From a virus, in the IMG/VR virus record IMGVR_UViG_3300019760_000009, positions 1 through 32,501 of that record: a stretch of 32,501 bases of DNA. One strand, 5' to 3'. The translations under genes and the position numbers were made by a program. The notes under the pieces were generated by a model that made no database searches, had not been told where the DNA came from, and saw only the letters and a list, made by a program, of their open reading frames with translations. This document shows, in pieces, positions 29,433 to 32,501 of this stretch (the stretch's first letter is position 1; the number at the start of each line of letters is the position of its first letter).

Positions 29433-30572
29433 TTAAAAGTATTTTGCAACTATTGATTGAAGTTCTGCGCTTCGCTCAATTGATAAGTTAACCTTTGCAG
29501 AGAATGCAGCAAGTTCAGCAGATAAACCCTCTGGCGTTTTTGATGGCTCAACATCTTTAACTTTATCAAATACAGTGGTTTTGATTGTGTCGCCCAATAG
29601 TGGCTTATTTACTTCTTGAAGTGCTTCACGCTCTTGGTTATCAATAACTGGTTTGCTTTGTTCCGCTTCAAGCTCAGCCATAGCATTGTCTTGTTCTTGC
29701 TTTTTTTGCTCTGCAAGTTTGTTTTGCTTATTGGCTGACTCTATTGCATGCGCTTGTTGAAGCATCATTTCCAATTGCTGAACAACCAAAGATTTTGCTT
29801 GCTCTGCCTCAGCAGTGCGATCAAAAAACTCTGACTCGATTATTTGAACGCTTTTTATGCTTTCAATTTTACTTTCTATTTCAGCAGAGGATTTACCAAA
29901 CATTGACATTGGTATGTTTTGCAACTTACTTAATCGATCCTGTATTCCTGCTTTTTTAGCCTGCTCTGCTGCTTCTTCTGCAAGCTTTTGGCGCTCTCGT
30001 TCGGTTGCTTCACGCGCTTTAGTGTCTCTTAGTAACTGGTGCAACTCTTCAATTACATTTTTCTTTGTTTCTATTGCTTCATGTATTAATTCTTTATCAA
30101 AGCAATCTGTTTCAATTAAATCTACGGCTTCGATTATGTCTGCAACATCAGAAGAGCTTGAACCGCGAGCGCTTTCTAGGAATGATTTTAAACCATCTAT
30201 TTCTGATCGTTGCTTGAATAACATTTCATCACGAATGCGCTTTTCTTCTGCCGCTTTTTCTTTTCTGGCTTTATCTTCAATTTCAAATAAAGATACAACC
30301 GGTTCAAAAGCGTCATTAACTTGGCTGGTCAAATCATCTGCGTAATCTTTTACTTCGTTAGTAAATGCAATGCTCCTAGATTTAATGGCCTCAACCATTT
30401 TATTTCTTCTGGTTTTTGTTTTACGGGCAGCTTTAAAATTAACATCGTCTGTCATATCAATAACGACATCAGCAGGAAACTCTTTGCGAATTTCTTCGAT
30501 TGTCTCCTTGTTTGCATCATCTTGGTAGACTGATTTTACTAGTTGTGAAAATACTTGTTTTGAGCTTGTCAT
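29433..30572 (-). CDS. Long coiled-coil protein next to the Rad52-type gene, 379 aa
   Basis: A 379-aa protein almost entirely made of charged helices. Residues 100-130 and 190-225 (E-R-E-R-Q-K-L-A-E-E-A-A-E-Q-A-K-K) and 270-310 form strong coiled coils. No nuclease, ATPase or DNA-binding motif is seen. It begins one base after the stop of the Rad52-type gene with an AAAGG site, so it belongs to the same recombination operon in the slot normally filled by an exonuclease or single-strand binding partner. It may be a structural or SMC-like partner; this is a guess. Confidence 0.6.
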   Translation of the reverse strand: MTSSKQVFSQLVKSVYQDDANKETIEEIRKEFPADVVIDMTDDVNFKAARKTKTRRNKMVEAIKSRSIAFTNEVKDYADDLTSQVNDAFEPVVSLFEIEDKARKEKAAEEKRIRDEMLFKQRSEIDGLKSFLESARGSSSSDVADIIEAVDLIETDCFDKELIHEAIETKKNVIEELHQLLRDTKAREATERERQKLAEEAAEQAKKAGIQDRLSKLQNIPMSMFGKSSAEIESKIESIKSVQIIESEFFDRTAEAEQAKSLVVQQLEMMLQQAHAIESANKQNKLAEQKKQEQDNAMAELEAEQSKPVIDNQEREALQEVNKPLLGDTIKTTVFDKVKDVEPSKTPEGLSAELAAFSAKVNLSIERSAELQSIVAKYF

Positions 30573-30573
30573 T

Positions 30574-31491
30574 TTATTTACCTTTCATTGTCATTAATGC
30601 TTCATTAAGTGCAACTTCTAGAACATTTAAATAATGTTCAGTGTCGCGGTTCTCAGCCTTGCAAACGCCTGTTAATTCATTTTTTAGACGCTTGTAAGAA
30701 ATCTGCAATACACTTTCGTTTTCTGCAGAAATAATATTTTCTTGAATTTGATTGCTAACCCAAGATTCAAATTTCTCTTTTGCTTTTTGCTGCTTCTCAT
30801 CCTCTATTTGTTTTAGGATTGGCTTTAATTCATCTTTTGCAGCTACGGCCTTATCTCTTAAATCAATTCGATTTAAATACTGTGCAGCTTTGTATGCTTC
30901 GCCAAAGTTAACTTGTAGCGCAGCCAGGCTATCAGAGCGTTTTATGTTTGTGATGTATTGATCAAAACTAGCAGATGGGAGCGCCCAATCCGGCAGTTGA
31001 GGTTCAAACCATTCTATTTCTGCACTAGGGCCAGCTTTGTTTCTTTTATCTTTAAATACTTTTAAGTAGTGGCCGTCCTCACATTCATGGCGATTTTTTA
31101 CAACTCTAAATTTTGCAAACTCTTCATTTAAACCGTAAAGGTAACGACCTATACCAAACTGAACTGCCGCTCGCTTCATTGCACCAGACAAAGCGCCCTT
31201 AAGTGGTTCTATGTTTGAGTATTCAGCACCGTCCCACTTGGTAACCCATTGATCGTTTATTAAGATACTAATCCCGCAAAGGTAACCTTTGTCAGTTTTA
31301 TCAAAAACATTCTGCCAATTAAAAGCACCTACAGCTTCGTCCAAGCGGTTTTGTATTGCTCTATTGGTTACATAAGGTATAACGCGAACCCAAGGGTTGT
31401 TGTTTAAACCAGAAGCCTGAACCCGCCATTCAATATCGCAAGGATTAAAAGGATCTGATAAAAGCTTTTGTATTTCTTCTGCACTTTTCAT
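30574..31491 (-). CDS. Rad52/22-type single-strand annealing protein
   Basis: A 305-aa member of the phage Rad52/22 annealing family. It pairs complementary single strands during recombination and replication restart. Diagnostic parts are I-E-W-R-V-Q-A near residues 20-26, Y-V-T-N-R-A-I-Q-N-R-L near 41-51, W-D-G-A-E-Y-S near 88-94, and L-K-G-A-L-S-G-A-M-K-R-A-A-V-Q-F-G-I-G-R-Y-L-Y near 99-121. A basic, Gln/Lys-rich C-terminal third (about 190-260) is likely for protein contacts. It is the first gene of the leftward recombination operon and starts from the divergent control region, with AAGG eight bases before the ATG. Confidence 0.9.
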   Translation of the reverse strand: MKSAEEIQKLLSDPFNPCDIEWRVQASGLNNNPWVRVIPYVTNRAIQNRLDEAVGAFNWQNVFDKTDKGYLCGISILINDQWVTKWDGAEYSNIEPLKGALSGAMKRAAVQFGIGRYLYGLNEEFAKFRVVKNRHECEDGHYLKVFKDKRNKAGPSAEIEWFEPQLPDWALPSASFDQYITNIKRSDSLAALQVNFGEAYKAAQYLNRIDLRDKAVAAKDELKPILKQIEDEKQQKAKEKFESWVSNQIQENIISAENESVLQISYKRLKNELTGVCKAENRDTEHYLNVLEVALNEALMTMKGK

Positions 31492-31521
31492 GTTGCTGCC
31501 TTGTTTTGTGTTGATGCGTAA

Positions 31522-31550
31522 ATATTAGGTGATATAAAAAACAAATGCAA
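31522..31550 (-). promoter_or_regulatory. Leftward promoter of the recombination operon
   Basis: On the minus strand TTGCAT (31545-31550) and TAATAT (31522-31527) are exactly 17 bases apart, each 4/6 to consensus. The expected start near 31515 gives a leader of about 25 bases before the Rad52-type gene, with its AAGG site. Its -35 box is half of the shared symmetric element between the two promoters. Confidence 0.55.
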
Positions 31551-31562
31551 TAAAAACTTGCA
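31546..31562. promoter_or_regulatory. Symmetric operator candidate between divergent promoters
   Basis: TGCAA (31546-31550) and TTGCA (31558-31562) form a 5-bp inverted repeat with a 7-base AT-rich centre. The two arms coincide with the -35 boxes of the leftward and rightward promoters, so one bound repressor could block both. The bases between 31492 and 31619 hold no gene. Confidence 0.5.
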
Positions 31563-31586
31563 ATTATTATTAAATATCTCTAACAT
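31558..31586 (+). promoter_or_regulatory. Rightward early promoter
   Basis: TTGCAA (31558-31563) and TAACAT (31581-31586) are 17 bases apart, each 4/6 to sigma-70 consensus. The expected start near 31593 gives a 27-base leader to the Cro-like gene, which has an AAGG site. It should drive the early operon, including replication genes that continue past the right edge. Confidence 0.5.
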
Positions 31587-31619
31587 TAAAATCAATCCAA
31601 CAAACAATAAGGTTTTAAA

Positions 31620-31847
31620 ATGAGATTGGTAGATATGGATGCAGGAAAATCATTAAGAGTTTTCATGACTGAAAGAAATGTATCGGCAAAGCAGTTAGGT
31701 AATGATTTAAATATATCACCATCAACTGTCGCGACACTTAGAAAGTCTAAATTGATAAGCGGTAAAAATTTGCAAATGCTATGCAATTACTTTTACGCCA
31801 GCCCATCAGAGTTCCTTAAGGCGGGTGAAGAAGTTATACCAAGTTAA
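31620..31847 (+). CDS. Cro-like HTH regulator, 75 aa
   Basis: A 75-aa protein with a canonical HTH_3-type motif in residues 20-45: V-S-A-K-Q-L-G-N-D-L-N-I-S-P-S-T-V-A-T-L-R, then a short C-terminal dimerisation tail. Size and gene order (first in the rightward operon, facing the recombination operon) match lambda Cro and related plasmid repressors. It probably binds the symmetric element between the two divergent promoters. A separate C2/CI-type long repressor with a cleavable domain was not found. Confidence 0.8.
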   Translation: MRLVDMDAGKSLRVFMTERNVSAKQLGNDLNISPSTVATLRKSKLISGKNLQMLCNYFYASPSEFLKAGEEVIPS

Positions 31848-31850
31848 TTT

Positions 31851-31878
31851 AAAAATAAAAAACCCGCGCAAACGGGTT
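31851..31878 (-). terminator. Intrinsic terminator for leftward transcription
   Basis: AACCCG (31861-31866) and CGGGTT (31873-31878) pair around CGCAAA. On the minus strand this is followed by TTTTATTTTT; on the plus strand by AGTTAATTAC. It lies in the 61-base gap between two plus-strand genes, so it faces against them. Confidence 0.65.
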
Positions 31879-31908
31879 AGTTAATTACTAGGGCGATAGG
31901 ATTATAAC

Positions 31909-32501
31909 ATGCATTACTATCAATTCAATTTAGGTGACTACGCTAGAGATACGCAGCACTTAGATGATATGGAGGACTTAGCATACAGAAGAATGCTAGA
32001 CCTTTACTATCTAAAAGAGGCTCCATTGCCACGCAATAAAGAGCAGATAGCAAGGTTAATTAGGATGCGTTCGCATACCGAAAGCATTGCAAACGTATTG
32101 CAAGAATTCTTTATTTGTGAAAAAGACGGTTATCACAATGCTGGTGCAGATAAGGTGCTTGAAAAAATATATTCCAAATCTTTTAAGGCAAAGAAAGCAG
32201 CTGAAAAAAGATGGAGTAAAAACAATGGCTTGGATGATGCAAACGCAAAGCAAACGCAAAGCAAACGCAATGCGTCTGGTATGCTACCCAATACCCAAGA
32301 CCCAATACCCAATACCCAATTAAGTAATAGAGCTAAACGCTTCGCGCCGCCTACGCTATCAGAAGCAACCGAATACTTTGGTGATAGAGCTAAAGCAAAA
32401 GGTGTTTTAATTAGCCACGCAGAGCCAGAAAAGTTTATTGATTTTTACGAGTCAAAGAATTGGTATGTTGGCAAAAATAAAATGAAAGATTGGAAAGCAG
32501 C
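31909..32501 (+). CDS. DUF1376 replication protein (O-like), 3' end missing
   Basis: The gene runs off the right edge after 197 codons. The N-terminal domain is DUF1376: M-H-Y-Y-Q-F-N-L-G-D-Y-A-R-D-T near residues 1-15, then A-Y-R-R-M-L-D-L-Y-Y near 26-35, then P-L-P-R-N-K-E-Q-I-A-R-L near 40-51. This domain is common in lambda O-like initiator proteins of prophages. Residues 105-145 are a low-complexity Asn/Gln/Thr/Pro/Lys linker encoded by tandem DNA repeats. The C-terminal end resumes a folded-looking sequence (W-Y-V-G-K-N-K-M-K-D-W). A TAGGA-type site lies nine bases before the ATG. With the P-like gene on the opposite edge it defines a lambda-type replication module. Confidence 0.85.
   Translation, partial: MHYYQFNLGDYARDTQHLDDMEDLAYRRMLDLYYLKEAPLPRNKEQIARLIRMRSHTESIANVLQEFFICEKDGYHNAGADKVLEKIYSKSFKAKKAAEKRWSKNNGLDDANAKQTQSKRNASGMLPNTQDPIPNTQLSNRAKRFAPPTLSEATEYFGDRAKAKGVLISHAEPEKFIDFYESKNWYVGKNKMKDWKA
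32239..32271 (+). repeat. Three tandem 11-bp repeats (iteron-like)
   Basis: Three direct copies of GCAAACGCAAA occur end to end, the last with one change (final A to T). They lie inside the linker of the O-like gene, 13 bases before the second array. Lambda O has its origin iterons in the same kind of place. Confidence 0.75.
32285..32319 (+). repeat. Five tandem 7-bp repeats (iteron-like)
   Basis: Five uninterrupted copies of TACCCAA occur, the third reading GACCCAA. They encode the P-N-T-Q-D-P-I-P-N-T-Q linker of the O-like protein. An AT-richer stretch (TTAAGTAATAGAG) follows. Confidence 0.75.

Noticed and set aside
32087-32323. Second-frame protein over the repeat arrays with a Tyr-Pro-Ile-Pro repeat.
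   Set aside because: It is a by-product of the tandem DNA repeats in the other frame of the O-like gene, with no ribosome binding site.
1-32501. Joining the last two bases to base 1 keeps the O-like and P-like frames in phase, which would give an O-P fusion.
   Set aside because: There is a one in three chance of this. The P-like family normally has about 60 residues before the visible part and the O-like protein lacks its end, so sequence is missing between the edges.
1-32501. CRISPR arrays, tRNA genes, insertion sequences, retron or toxin-antitoxin pairs.
   Set aside because: No spaced direct repeats of CRISPR type, no cloverleaf or transposase motif, and no recognisable toxin-antitoxin pair was found on reading both strands.

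Overview
The window is almost wholly phage DNA. It looks like a podovirus of a moderately AT-rich, probably marine, gammaproteobacterium. The host guess rests on base composition (roughly 40% GC by eye, not counted) and on the style of the proteins, so it is weak. I see no host chromosomal gene, tRNA, integrase, CRISPR array or insertion sequence.

Layout. (1) 1-3256, plus strand: the distal early operon. It opens inside a lambda P-like replication gene and continues with small unknown genes, a phage Dam-type adenine methyltransferase, a 55-aa gene and a NinG/Rap recombinase. (2) 3270-22824, minus strand, read right to left: the complete virion module. It runs small and large terminase, two small genes, T7-type portal, Bbp19-like protein, scaffold, a set of probable head-surface proteins, major capsid protein, T7 gp11- and gp12-like tail tube proteins, four internal or ejection proteins and a tail fibre or spike. 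(3) 22835-26824, minus: small membrane proteins, a 3TM holin, a gp49/66-family protein and a DUF5675 protein, which together look like the lysis region. (4) 26924-29015, minus: a small Myb-like DNA-binding candidate, a PP-loop (PAPS reductase-like) enzyme, an unknown early protein and an HTH regulator behind its own promoter and candidate operator. (5) 29092-31491, minus: a terminator, a PapB-like regulator, a coiled-coil protein and a Rad52-type annealing protein. (6) 31492-31619: a divergent control region with two back-to-back promoters sharing a symmetric element. (7) 31620-32501, plus: a Cro-like HTH gene, a hairpin and a DUF1376 replication protein (lambda O analogue) that runs off the right edge and carries iteron-like repeats.

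The right edge cuts an O-like gene and the left edge cuts a P-like gene, both on the plus strand. The window is therefore best explained as nearly one full turn of a circular or circularly permuted genome opened between O and P. The plus operon would run 31620 -> 32501 -> (missing join) -> 1 -> 3256. The phage is a mosaic: a T7-like particle with lambda-like replication and recombination control and no phage RNA polymerase gene.

The most notable structures outside known gene families are: a candidate iteron origin inside the O-like gene (32239-32319); a candidate H-type pseudoknot that traps part of a ribosome binding site in the head operon (17549-17594); a hairpin that hides the Shine-Dalgarno of the major capsid gene (15500-15537); and intrinsic terminators facing against the plus operon (1662-1689 and 31851-31878). 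All functional claims come from reading the sequence and from family knowledge; no search or folding program was run.
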